64,000 nucleotides of DNA. Source: Lichina pygmaea. Lineage: Eukaryota; Ascomycota; Lichinomycetes; Lichinales; Lichinaceae. Location of the stretch: contig OY730172.1 in NCBI GenBank assembly GCA_963422465.1, positions 3,968,001 to 4,032,000 on the forward strand, in the 5' to 3' direction. The position numbers were made by a program, and so were the translations under genes. Positions 48,802 to 60,900 of this stretch are shown here, in pieces. Numbering within the stretch: the stretch's first letter is position 1; each line of letters opens with the position of its first letter. The notes under the pieces were generated by a model. It made no database searches, was not told where the DNA came from, and worked only from the letters and a program-made list of their open reading frames with translations.

Positions 48802-50135
48802 CACGACGCACGACGCATCGAGCCACACATTGACATCCACACCGGAACAGCGCCGCTGGCCTTCCTCGCACCATTCTTTCACACGACGCAACCCACCCCA
48901 TCGACCCACGGACAATCCAGGCATACAGGTCTTTTTCTCCTCTTGCTCACCATCACGCGCGTGCCACTCGCATTGAAGGAACCCCCCTTTTTTTTTTCTT
49001 TTCCCTTTATGTTTCGTTCCATCACACAAGAGCCTGGAAGAGCCTACGAGAGCCTACGAGAGCTACAAAAGCCTAGACAGCGTTGCTGTAACGATCGTAA
49101 TGAAAGACTTGATACCCCCGGCCCTCTCGGCTTATCGTGCGCGACGATGATAAACGTACTGTAGATTATTGTACTGGAACAGGTGTTCCTACCACTCGGT
49201 GCATAGCCTAGAACAATAGTACTAGACGCGGTGGATCAGAAGCTGACATACTCCCAACCACGCTCCAACCAAGAAGAATGGAAGGTGTGACTTGATCACT
49301 TACGACCTACCGTGACTACTTCCGTACATACGTACAGTGAAAAGGAATTCCTTTCTGACAATTGGAGATCAAGGACAGACGTCAGCCCTTCCCCAAGTGG
49401 ACAATCCGCAGTGACGATGAACAACAACCGCTTCTCTCTCATGACCTCCTTCCAACTGAATCCACTGTCTACATCCGTACCGTACTGCACCTGAAGTGGA
49501 ACATGCTCGCTCGTGTCGATACGAGACATGTGTCTTGTCTGTTTCACCACGACAAGATTCAACACAGATTGAGATGGATGTTCTGAACACCGGGTCTCAC
49601 TACGGTACTTGGGGACAATGCGTACATGTCAGCGCCGCCACTGTTCTGGACTTGCGTCTTCACTCTACGTAACGTAGCCTTCTGCTAATTACCCGGTACC
49701 GGCACAGCACCGATAGCGAATCCCAGACGCTGGTGCGGGGGCATTGTTTCAAATCGTCGTCTGTATCGCCGACGGTAGCGCCAGCGGGGCACGGTGATCG
49801 AAACAAGACTGCATCTTCGTCGTTTGTGTCGAGGAGGATGTTCGATGTCGAACGTCCACTGGGCAACTTTCCCCTTGCCAGGGGGGAATGTCCGAATCTC
49901 CTTCTTCTCCAGAAAGAGTTGATTACGTACGTACGTACCACAGTGTCACTACGTACCCCGTACGGTATGTACCACAACAGGGCCGAGCCTGGCTTAGTCA
50001 GTAGTGTTAGTCAGCTGGATAGGGGGCCTTATAGCCCTCGGGTCCGAGAGGGCATCAATGACAATCATCTTCTGCCCGCTCAGAGCAGGCCATTGCCTTG
50101 TAGCTCCAGCAGATGTCACCACCACACATATCAAA

Positions 50136-50156
50136 CCCCCCCCCCCCCCCCCCCCC
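50136..50156. repeat. Poly-C run, 21 nt
   Basis: Uninterrupted cytosine tract in the SAL1/KAP114 intergenic region. Confidence 0.85.
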
Positions 50157-50563
50157 TAAAAGGGCAATGCGCAGTGGACAGCTGCTTCTAACTCCGAGTC
50201 TTTGGAATTGAATAGTCCCTCTCACGTTACGTGCTCGTACCTGACGGTAGGATCGTAGCCAAGAGACGACTAAGGCCCCTCCGTACTCAGTACCGTACGT
50301 ACGTACCATAGTGAATCGTATAAATGGGGAGTATTGGGCATGTGGGCCCTAGATCATGTGTGGCCGATACGTCGTGTTGGTGATATTCACCGGCATTTCC
50401 ATCGTACCGCGCCTACGCTCTTGCAACACTTACTTGCTTACCAGATACCTACGTACGGATGTATGGAAGTACGAGGGTAAGGATTGGGAGGCCGGACGGG
50501 CATGATGATGATTTCCTCAGACTTGACACTCTGGCCATTCATGTTCATCGTCAGCATTATCAT

Positions 50564-50666
50564 CGCCATCATCACCACCATCATCACCGCCATCATCACC
50601 ACCATCATCACCACCATCATCACCACCATCATCACCACCACCATCACCACCACCATCATCATTCAC
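50564..50666. repeat. CAT/CAC trinucleotide array
   Basis: About 100 bp of imperfect (CATCACCAC)n. Translated it gives poly-His or Ile/Thr frames, but no gene context supports coding. Confidence 0.85.
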
Positions 50667-50807
50667 CCGGTCCACCTGGACAGTCTCCGCTGTTGACAAG
50701 AGTAGTTTCGGCGGCCCAATTCTGTGTGCCAAGTACTGCTGTACAGCATTTTCTTGAGCACCGTATTCATCTCACCCCTCCGATTATCCTTTAATGTCCT
50801 CCCGACT

Positions 50808-53800
50808 TCATGCCACGATCTGCAGCTTCTCCTGCTCCTTCGGTCCGAGGCCCGCGTAGATCTCCTGGAAGCGGCCGACGTTTCGGCACGAGATGTCGCG
50901 GAAGAAGTCGATCAGATAGGCTTGCGTCTCGTCGTCGCGTTGGCGGGTCACCGAGAAGATGCTGTTGGTGCCGTCGCCGAAGCCGCCCATGAGCTGCTGC
51001 TTCGTGATGGCGAGGCCGAGGTCGATGGAGCTGCTGGGCACGTCTTCCCAGTCGCCGTCGTCTTCGTCGTCGTCGTCATTGGCGTCTGCATCGTCGTCGA
51101 CATCGTCGTCCCCGAGACCGTTCTTGCTACGAAGATCCGCACCGCTTCCGTCTGCTTCTCCCAACGCCCGGGCAGCCACGTGGGCGGTACTTCCGTCCAA
51201 GTGGATATTCCCACCGCTGGCTGATGATAGCTCCTCGATGAGAAGCTTGACAATCTTCACAGGGGCCGGGACCATGGTGTATCGATCGGGGTCTTGAATG
51301 TGCGTCAGAATTAGAAGCGGGGCGGGAATCATGGAGTACGGACGAGATGTGGACGTACTCTGTCGAGCTTTGGACCTTGTCATGATCCGATCGCTTGTCG
51401 GGACGATGAGATCACCTCGGACCATCGTCTCCGCCAGACGCGGATCCTCAAGAGTGTATAGCTTGGAAAGAGCGAGGACGCTAGACACAGTCGATTAGCA
51501 TTGGTCCCGTCCACTCGTCGCGCAATCGAGCCCGCTTACTTCTGTCGAGTCTCATCGTACCCGACAAAGTCGATCGAGTTTTCAAGCCACTTCGCCATCA
51601 CCACCTGCAGCCCGTTCTCGTTGCCGACTCGTACCTGTGCGAGGAAATCCACAACGTCCTTGGCGCTGATCAAGCACAGCCTCGCGAATACAAGGATCAA
51701 GTTCTGGATGAACGCCGCCTGCTCGGCGCTGGCGAGGCGAATGGCCACGGCACCTAGCAGCTGAGGCAGAAAAGGCCCTAATCGTTCGCTACCCGCCTTC
51801 TCGACGAGCTCGGCCGCCAGTCCGCCGATCTCGGCTACGGCGTTGTCGTCCATGCCGTGCTGGAGGAGTCGATCGATGATGACGAGACATATCTCCAGCC
51901 CGGATTTGCCGTTTCCGTCATGCCACTCGAACAGCTGCTTCTGGTCGTGAGCAAGTATCTGCTTGAGCGCGTCGGTGGCCGGTCGAAGCAGCTCCGCATC
52001 GGTAGACTGCATGAGGAGGCGATTCAACTTCGGCATGACTGCGGCAACAAACCCCGATGGCAGTGGCTCGGATCCATGCTGCGCGAGGTGCGCCAGCATC
52101 TCTGCCGCCAGCTGCAGTCGCATCAGTATGCATGTGGCGGAAGGGTAGCTGCACAGTTTGGCTCACGTTCGTCAGCGCGTTCTCGCCCGTCATGGCACCG
52201 ACGTCGAAGGCGCCCGTCAGGCTTGGCAGCACCAACTCGCACAATCGAACGAAGGCGTTGTTTCCCAGGCCGGATATGGTCTTCACAATCTCCTCAAAGG
52301 TCTCGCTTGCCAGCATGGTCAGCTGAAAGCTGTTTGGAGCCTGGCTCGCCATGGTGAAGAGCAGATTCAGGGCGGTCGAGTTAGGAGCGATGCAGATTGT
52401 GGTGTTCATGGCGATGGCGTCTCGTAGCGTCTCGATCAAGGTCACCATCAGCTCTTCGCTGTCCGAAAGCTCGTTCGGGTCCAGATCCGAGAGATAGCTG
52501 GAGAGTGCATCGATTATGGGCGTCTGCAACGGGAGAGTGGCCTCCGTTGGCAGGGCTTGAAAGTAGTCCTGGAGCACGCGAACGGCGGCGACGCGGACGA
52601 CGTCAGACGAGTCTCTCAGGAAGGCTTCCAAGGTCGTTTGCATCATCGAGGTGCCCAGCTGGTAAAGAGAGCTGCCGGACGCCTTGACCAGCGTCCCGGC
52701 CACTAGATATGCCCGAGCTCGAAGGAACGTCTCGCCTGCTCCGTCGTCAGCCTCCTAAACCTCTACCATCGTGCCAAAGCCGCTCACTCTGTTGCATTCC
52801 AAACCGAACGTACTCGGCAACTCGGCCGGCAAGGCCATCATCGATCGTGTAGTCAACCTCGTTGAAATCGGAAAGCATCTGGTTCAGGAGGAACAATACT
52901 GCTTCTTTCTCTTTCCAGGTACTGAGAAGGAGATATCAGACTTCATCGACCGGGGCTCAGGCCGGAATCTCGACAGGAAACGTACCTTTGTGGGTTCGAG
53001 AAGACGGCCCCGGTGTATGTGACTGCCGTATCCGCCGCCAACGTCCTCATCCACTCGCCTAGCTTGATGAGCAGGTCTCCGCAGGCGATCCGAGGGGTGT
53101 AGTTGGCCGTCACGCTCGTCTCTTCCGAGAGAAAGACGTTGACGTCAATTTCCCACAGTCCCTCTTCCTCGGTCGTGATCTGCCCGTACGCCGCAGCCAG
53201 TTTCACCATCTCGGTCAGCCAGCCCGGGCTCCCAGGCTGCAATTCGGCCTCGAGCTGCTTCCGCACCAGCGGTGCGCGCAAGCAGGCCTGCATGAAATCG
53301 AGTTCCTCGACCACCAGAAGGTCCAGGGTGTAAGGCAATGAATCAGCATCGACCAATCGGCCTTGACGCTCGTCGTTGATGTAGAGCTGATGGTACGCCG
53401 CCTGCAAAGCTGCCAGCTCGCGCCAGGACGAGGTAAAGAAGAGCGGACTCTGGGGCGAAAGCAAGGCCGGAAAGACGTTGCGAATCTTCATCAGCGTCTT
53501 GACGGCCTGAGTCTTCAGCGCGATCAGACCGCGCCACTCTTCCTCCGCGCCGCCGTCCTTCATCTCCTCCTCCTCCCTCGGAGCGGGCGACAACGGGGCT
53601 TTGATGACGTCGGCAAAGAACGGGAACCACGCCTCGAGCGTCTCTTCGGCGAAGGACTTGACAGCCGGGCCATGGCTTCCCTTGACCATGTCCAAGATCT
53701 CCATGCAGCCACGGAACACGGACACCGCTTCATCAGGCCTAATCAGTCACGTTCGACGAAGATGCGATCAACGTCGGCCGCGGCTCCACCTACCTAACGC

Positions 53801-54606
53801 GCGTAAATTAGGCTTCTTTGACCCATCCCTCGCGGCGTCGCAAAGGACTTTGATCAGGTCGCGAGCGACTCCGAAGAACTGGTCGTCGCTCAGACCATCG
53901 TCCACCAGGTCGCCCAGCACCTTCAACGCACCATGTACCTGCGACGAGGTACCGGTGGGTATCAAACGTAGCACAGTCGGCAACAGACTGGGCCATTTGT
54001 CCGGAAAGTCTGAGCCTGCGATCTTGCTGACAACCAAGCTTGCGGCGGATCTGACCTTCCGGTCCTCTTCGTCGCTGGTAGCTATCTGCAGCAAGGATTC
54101 GCGCACTTGCGCCTTGGTCGGCTCGTCCAGCAGGATGACACCAGCAAAGTCGTCGATCGCGTCCGACCAGCCAGTCAGAACCAGCGTCTTCAGCACCAGC
54201 ACCGCAGCCTGACGATGGTTGATGGGGACCGAACGATGTGCAGCTATCGAACACAACGAAGTCGGAAAAGCTACGGTGGGAGAGTTGGCGCGTTAGAGAT
54301 GGCTTCTATATCCGGGCCACATCCAAGCGATTGGGACTCAAATCCTGCACCAACCTGGATTGTGATATAGTTCCTTCAGCTGGAGCTCGGCGTGTTTCCG
54401 AGGAGCCTCGGCCGACGATTGCGTCTCCGACAAAAGCGCCAACAGTCTGTACATTGGAAGGATGTCAGTGGATGAGAGGACGGAGATGTCGGGCAGCGGT
54501 CGGGGCCAATTGCGCCTGCTAATTGGGTCCACCACCGCAACAAGCACAAGCCTCGACAGGCGGTAGTTTAGAATGCGGTCCGGAGTTAAACTTACTGCTG
54601 TTCCAT
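50808..54606 (-). CDS. KAP114: Importin beta family, Kap114/importin-9, nine exons
   Basis: Nuclear import receptor; family members carry TBP and histones H2A/H2B. Exons are 54606-54596, 54446-54355, 54270-53794, 53727-52986, 52921-52788, 52735-52167, 52111-51540, 51480-51359 and 51292-50808. Introns are 52-149 bp, and all phases close to 1067 aa. The first coding exon is 11 nt (MEQ plus two bases) with donor GTAAGT. HEAT-repeat content is evident: HNPAFPTSLCSIAAHRSVPI with HRQAAVLVLK, SDFPDKWPSLLPTVL, TWKEKEAVLFLL, VPAPVKIVKLLIEEL. A strongly acidic loop (GDDDVDDDADANDDDDED, about residues 963-990) precedes the C-terminus, as in importin-9. Second-intron donor GTTGGT is weak. Start and several junctions rest on conserved family sequence. 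Divergent from REV7. Confidence 0.92.
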
Positions 54607-55111
54607 CGCTATCTTAGCCTACCAGTAGGTGCAACCTAACCGGCGGCACGACTGCTATGTGGCCCAATGGTCGAAAGTCGCGGCCACGGCTGCGACGAGT
54701 GTTCAAGAGGGCTAGGAGGAAGCTCTTTCGTGATATCGACTTTGTGGTGGGGCACTCACGCCGCAGCTTAACACATGATTCGGCGGCGGAATGTCACGTG
54801 ATGACGTGACGCGACAACTTGAGGATCTCCTTCATCCATGGTCATCAAATATAGTGAGAGTAGCTTCGCGTACCCATACTGGTCATGGTGTGCAAGACTT
54901 TTACTACAGCTCATAAGAAGCCGATGCATGTGATAATGCTTGTCTGCAAAGCCAGCCCAACAAATAGGCTTCTATGCCCTGTAACAAAGTCAGAACAGCC
55001 GTGGTACTCACTGACTTGCCACTACACTTTTTGACGACGACTTTCACTCTCTTACTGTTCAATCTCGGCATTGGCTCCCCGCCATTCTTGCTCGGCATTG
55101 AAGCTTTGTCG
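54607..55111. promoter_or_regulatory. Shared upstream region of KAP114 and REV7
   Basis: 505 bp between divergent start codons. A CACGTGATGACGTGACG stretch at about 54795-54811 holds an E-box-like CACGTG and a CRE-like TGACGTGA word, plausible bZIP/bHLH sites. No other gene is seen. Confidence 0.45.
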
Positions 55112-55979
55112 ATGGCGGCTTCTGCGCCGCTCAACACCAGTGCGTCTCTTGTATCCACGTTCGGCTCCTTCCTGACTGTAGCAATTCACACCATTCTCTA
55201 CGAGCGGTCGATATACCCGGAGGCTTCCTTCCTCAGCGCCCGAAAGTACAATTTTCCCGTTCGACAGAGCCGCCACCCGGGAGTATGCTCGTGGATTAAC
55301 GACGCCGTTGCTGCCGTCGAAGCAGAGCTGCTCAAAGTATGAATCCTAGTCGTGATATCTAGCTGTGTTTCAAGGGCCGTCCTTGAACATAGCGCCATAA
55401 TGTGGGCTGATTCTGGAACAAGGGCACGGTCAGCAGAATCGCTGTTGTTATATACTCACCCAAAGTGTTGCCATTGGAACGATTTATGTTTGATGTATCT
55501 GGATTTCCTTCGGTGCCAGAAGCGGAGAGCTTGACGGTCTTTGAGGAGACCCCCGGCGCAACAAATGCCGTTGATCTTGAAGAGCAGCTACGTGGAGCGA
55601 TGAGCAAATTGGCTTATTGTGGTTCCTCCCTGGGAAAGCTACCAGAATGTTGCTCATTCACGGTGGCTGTTGAGCTGAAAGATGAGGCCGAACGACCACT
55701 TGGTGTGAGTTTCTCTTACCAAGGCCGATTACTTCCTCTTTGATACTTACGTCCGTGATCGGTAAGCACCCGCAGCCATGGGTTGCATCCGTGCCGAGCT
55801 TGCAAGCAGCGGCCACGGAGAGGGGTACAAGTATGGAGACAGATCGGAGTGGCACTAAGACTACCTCGGTGCGAACTGTGGAGGCAGGAGAATTTATACT
55901 GGAGCTTTGGATAGAAGAAGGTCTGGAAAAGAGGCGATGGGAGGAAGAGAATAGCAATGCAAAGACCCAGGCCAGTTGA
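55112..55979 (+). CDS. REV7: Rev7/MAD2L2-type HORMA protein (DNA polymerase zeta subunit), three exons
   Basis: Accessory subunit of translesion DNA polymerase zeta with Rev3. Exons are 55112-55336, 55423-55704 and 55776-55979; introns are 86 bp (GTATGA/AAG) and 71 bp (GTGAGT/CAG). The protein is 236 aa. HORMA-domain sequence typical of Rev7 runs throughout: FGSFLTVAIHTILYERSIYP, FPVRQSRHPGVCSWINDAV, SRIAVVIYSPKVLPLERFMF, VDLEEQLRGAMSKLA, CSFTVAVELKDEAERPLG. The C-terminal safety-belt region contains METDRSGTKTTSVRTVEAGE and LELWIEEG. Start is the ATG at 55112; an in-frame Met at 54974 lacks conserved sequence. The third-exon acceptor is chosen by frame only. It converges on DCC1. Confidence 0.92.
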
Positions 55980-56313
55980 CGCTCGTCAATTTTCCATACG
56001 CCATCCGGGTCTTGAAGCATTACAAGAGGGCCCTGGTGAATATATATTAAGCATTTTAACAGCTCAATGCTGCCCATTGAAGAGTATACGGATGGCCGGA
56101 TTCACCAACTCGTCTGGGACCTAGCCATGTCAGTTGCGGATCGACGCGAGAACATTTTGGTCGCGCTCCATCAGTGCGTGCTGACCTGTAAGCCTCGCAC
56201 GAGTCTCTGTTGGCTAAAGGCGGTCGACCGGTGCTCAAGCTCTGGATACTATGGCTGAGAATGAGAGGAGCAGGCTGTTCCTCGATGAAGTACTGCGAAC
56301 GCAATCGAGTTCG
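55980..56313. other. Short spacer between REV7 and DCC1 stops
   Basis: 334 bp between convergent genes, presumably holding both 3' untranslated regions. Nothing further is visible. Confidence 0.5.
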
Positions 56314-57589
56314 CTATCGAGTTCGTTTCCCGAGTTTCTCGTGCCACTTTCGTTTACCCGATACAGGCTTTGTGGACGCTGGGAGATAACTTCCCAGCAC
56401 GTCTCTCTGGCTTTGGCGATGTGCTAAGGTGATTGACGTCGGTGTTGGCTGCGTGTAATGACCCTGATATCGAACAGCTATCAGATGGGTGACATTAGGT
56501 GGACGGATCGCCCAGGAGAAAATACCTTTATGGCCTCCACATTCACCATATTTCTCCAAGACTCGGGCACGATATCCCTCCAATCGTCGAGAAACTGGTG
56601 CAATGGCGCAGCTTGTTCGTACGAGCAAGCCGATCGGAGCATCTGAATGCCAATCCAGGGAACACATTTTCCTGCATCAAGTGTAGGGTCTCGGGCTAGT
56701 CAGTGCTATAAGTCGATGTACTGGAACCGGCTTTGACGCGCTTACAATCCTTGACGCTCTCTCTTTGCATTGATATTCTGCTCATCACAGCATTAAACAG
56801 CGGCCTAGGGTAACCGTCGTCTTCTATAACATTCCACAGGCCCTCGGTATCACATTGACCGGTGCCAGTGACGTCAATCCCGGCAGCAGCAGTAGCTGAG
56901 TATAGTGATTTCCACAAAGTAATCAAAGCTTCGGGTGATGGCTTGCGTGCCACGCCTGCATGCTCAAACGCACATATCTCCATCCATGCTCGTTGGCATT
57001 CATCGACCGAGGCTGGCACATCATCGAAGATGGCCGATCTACCTGACGATTGAGTTTGAGACGCGGCCGACGCCCTATGCTGTGCGCCGACATGGGTATC
57101 CTCTGGACCATTGTATGTGACCAAGACTTCTTCAAGATATGATTCGGCCGAGTACGAGACTTCATGGAGTTCAAAGGTGGAATTTGGCGAAGCAATGACA
57201 GAAAGTGTCGGGCCCTCTGCCTGGGCTGGAGACTTGGAGGGCTCTAGCAATAGAATGGTATTGGACGAATGAACTTGACGGATTTGAAAAGTCTGCGGAC
57301 CAATGCATAAGACTGCATTTGCCGGCCCAGAGCCCTTTGCATTCTGCAGAGCTGATGATGTCGATTTGATGGAAAGACTGTCAAGCCGTCAGCCACTCGT
57401 TCCAAGCGTCCCGTTTTGAGCGTAGTACCTGGCTGAGTACTGTCCGGTGATAGCTTCAGCTAACTCCTCCGGTAGCTCAATCAACCGAGTTTCGTGCCTT
57501 TCCAGGCGGAATACGACGTTAATTCTACCGTCGCCATGCCGTGCCATCACCCCTGCCGATCGTGATCCATCGACGTGAGGTTGTCGCAC
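56314..57589 (-). CDS. DCC1: Sister chromatid cohesion protein Dcc1, four exons
   Basis: Component of the Ctf18-Dcc1-Ctf8 alternative clamp loader, which loads PCNA and supports cohesion. Exons are 57589-57429, 57377-56746, 56695-56526 and 56463-56314; introns are 51, 50 and 62 bp. The protein is 370 aa. Recognisable segments are RLIELPEELAEAI, NAVLCIGPQTFQIRQVHSSN, TFELHEVSYSAESYLEEVLV, and the C-terminal winged-helix part KCVPWIGIQMLRSA with FLDDWRDIVPESWRNMV. The tail KRKWHEKLGKRTR is of a kind I remember from fungal Dcc1. Every intron is phase-consistent. The start may be 57589 or the in-frame Met at 57547 (MARHGDGRINVVFRL); conservation begins just after the latter. Divergent from the RhoGEF gene. 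Confidence 0.87.
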
Positions 57590-57958
57590 ATACGACGTAC
57601 GAGTAGGGCTGAGAAGCTAGTGAGTCAGCAACCGAGTATCATTACGTCATCTGACGATTCACGCTAACCGGTTTTGGTAAAAAGCTCTCTTTGGCGCGTT
57701 AATCGCGTGAGACGCCTCGTCCAGTTCCAGAACATCAAAACAATCATCATTGTACGTACCTTTTCCGGCGGCCGCTCTGCACCCCGCACTCATCAGGCCT
57801 CAGCCGTGGCAGGCGCTAGTGGTCTCGCCCCTTGCTCTCCATCAGCAGGCTCCCCGGTTCCGTGGCACACCAAGCCTGATATCGTGAGGATGGCTTGAAA
57901 TCGGCAGTCGATCTGCAAGTATCCGGCCAAAGTCTGGTACCGCTATTTGACATCGACA
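57590..57958. promoter_or_regulatory. Shared upstream region of DCC1 and the RhoGEF gene
   Basis: 369 bp between divergent starts. No strong motif was picked out, apart from an ACATACGACGTACGAGT word at about 57589-57605. Confidence 0.4.
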
Positions 57959-60900
57959 ATGTTGATATCAAAGCCTCCACTCTCGTTCTCCTTGGAGGGC
58001 CTCCATCTCTACTACACGACCGAGCCGTCATGGTCCGAGGCTCCCGTTCTGGTCTTCATCGGATCGTCTGCCTCCAACAGCGGTACCAACACGAGTTGGC
58101 GTATCCAAGCCCATGTACTCACGCCGGCCGGGTTCCAATCACACCCGCGCATAACGACCTCACCCAATTCCCCACTCTATGTTGCGGTCAACCACCTTCC
58201 ATCCGATCAGCAAGGAGACGAGATTCGTCGAGGCCTGGCAATAAGCCTTCTAAAGTACCTGTCGGAGGTACCGGAAGAGGTTCGGAGGCTCTTGACGGCT
58301 GGCAGAGAGCATGTCCAGACGCAAAGGCTATTCGACGAGATGCATGCGGCAACGCTCGCATCCAGGATGGTCAAAGTCGAGAATCTACCTGACGTGTTTG
58401 CCGATATTCAAGCGGCATTCACTGAAAGATGTCTTTCGAACATTGATCTGCATCTAGCTCTACCAGGCCATCCGGTCACTCAGCGTGACGGCAAATCTGA
58501 AGCGGAGTTGAGGGAGATACCTACCGATGACCTGGAAGAGCTACGATACGGAAAATATGCGTCTCTGGTCAGGTTACTAGGCGCTCCTACCTTCCTTCCA
58601 ACTTCGCGACTCCAGCGAGCTCCTTCGAAACCGATGGCGCATAATCAGAACAAGACCTTGTCTGTTGAGCAGGAAGATTCTATCAATCGCGAGATGAAGG
58701 AGCTTGTCGACACCGAAGAACGATACGTGACGAAGCTGATCGAACTGACCACGGAGACATTCCGGACGCTTCGCACAACCTGCCCACAGACGACTGGAAT
58801 CTCCAACCCGGAGCAACTTGCGCTGCAGGCTCTTTTCCCGAAGAGTCTCGCGGAAATACTGAACGTCAATTCAAAGTTTCTGGAGGATGTACGTCCGTCA
58901 GTGAAGACGACACGCGGTACTCCAAGGATTGAGACATCGTGCGAGCTCGTTGCTGGCTTGTCCTCGAGCACGATACTGGAATGGTCCAAAGTGCTACTGC
59001 GTTGGCTGCCTAAGTTCGCCGACTGCTACAGCGACTACATACGAGCAAGTGGCGCGTTTCCTCAGGTCCTCGCTCGAATACTTAAGGATGGCCAGTCCGG
59101 CTTGACTCGACGAATTCGAGAATTAGGCGAGCAGAAACTACGTGGCAGCCTCATTGAGCCTGTTCAAAGGCTGCCTCGGTACAGCCTGTTTATCGACAAC
59201 GTCACGAACACCCTGCCGGCAAAGCATCCTGCGATGCAGACACTGCTACAAGCCCGAGACATTGTCGCGAACATTTGCTCTCTGCAGGAATCGAGCGCTG
59301 GGAAACCGCAGACGGTTGATCGGCTCCGCACCATCGTTGCCTCGTGGCCGTCGAACCTGCGACCCCAGGGACGGCTGATCTCGGCAGCTGATTACATAGA
59401 AGTCGCACCACCATATCGCCTTGACCGGGTCAGCGCAAGCCAACCTGGACACATCTTTCTCCTCTTTTCCGACTATCTCATCTCGGTGCGCAAGCACTCT
59501 CGCACCTCTTTAACAGCTCACGGAGTCATGGCCGAGATCGACAGGCCGAGCAGAGAATCTCTCGCAGCGTACGTTGACGCCGCCAGCACGGGTCAGAGCG
59601 TCGAGCCGCCTTTGATATTCGAGAGCTTTCATGTTCTCAGGAAAGTCCGCTTCAGCGAACAGAGTCGCGGTTCGCTCATATACATGGCTCCGATAGATAC
59701 GCAAGCATCCCACAGTGGCAATGGACAAGGTCAGCCTTGGATCAGCAAGGGCGATGCTTGTACAAGGGTGTTCTTTCTCCTCGGTGCTCACGAGGGTAAG
59801 GTGTGGCGTTGGACCGAAGAAATCGCAAAGGCTCGAATTGAGGGAAGATATCTGGAAGAAGAGCGCGAGAGCAACAACTGGGAACTCCGAAGCACAACCA
59901 TGGCGGAGCGGTCATTTACAATGTTCACCGCCGTCACACAGGTCGCCACCGAGACGATGAGCAAGAGACCAATGCATGCTGCAATGGTGCAACTGGTCGT
60001 GGAACCACCGCGAGCCGGAGGTAGATCGGTCATCCAAGCCGGAAAGGGTCTTCATGTGTCGATATCAGAGCCTGACGGCAGCTCGTATCGACTCGAGTCC
60101 AGGTTCTTCGACGGACACACGGCAGTAGATGAGGTTGATGCGGCAGGTCTTGCCAATATCTTGGCCGAGAAAGGTGGGTGGAGTTGACTATCTCTCCTCA
60201 GCGGCGATGTTGCTAAAGCCATCACAGTACTGGACTTGCTCCGCAAGCAGAGTCAAGCATGCACCCAGGCAATGGCATCCTTGCTTGTCTTGGATGACCT
60301 ACGCATACTCCACTCTCTATCCATCCGCACCGAAGGGGATGACGCTAAGCAGCGCGGCTTCCGACCACATTCTCCAGTCAAATTGCTATCCAACTTCCTG
60401 AGTGGAGCGATGTCGAAAGACCATAGCACCCCCCTTAAACAGCCATTTCTTGCGATGGGGGATGTGCCAGTCTTGCAGCCTCCTACGACAAAGCCGACAA
60501 AGTCACCCAGCCGCAAAGGCAAGGCTGAACTTGAGCACGACAACGCCTCGAAGGTGACGGTGCTGTCCAACTTCTCGACGGATACCCTGACCAATCCGTT
60601 TTCTTCCGTCGAAGACACCTTTGCTGCATACATCGTGGCGATTCAGGCGCAAGCAGGGAATATCCTTGCAGAAACGCTGAGGTCACGATGGGAGGCTGAC
60701 GAACTGCGTATCAACGAGGTATACAACGCGCTGGGTAAGTCCACCGCTGCTTGTCCAGGCCGCCACCTCCTACTTACCGGATCCAGTGGAATCGCCCTCA
60801 AGATATCAACTGCTGGCGGATGCGCCAATCGATGTTCTCTTTGCAGCGTTTGAAAAGTTTCTGAAGCGAGCCTGGCATGAGCAGCTAGGCCCAGTCGTCG

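Larger units (their letters stand above)
48802..50807. other. 2-kb region between convergent genes; repeats only
   Basis: Contains GAGCCTACGA repeats (about 49030-49060), GTAC palindromes (49320-49335, 49925-49970, 50290-50306, 50449-50472), a 21-nt poly-C run and a CAT/CAC array. No gene is supported. Confidence 0.5.

Noticed and set aside
50459-50794. Poly-His plus-strand frame
   Set aside because: Translation of the CAT/CAC microsatellite; no conserved flanking sequence or gene structure.
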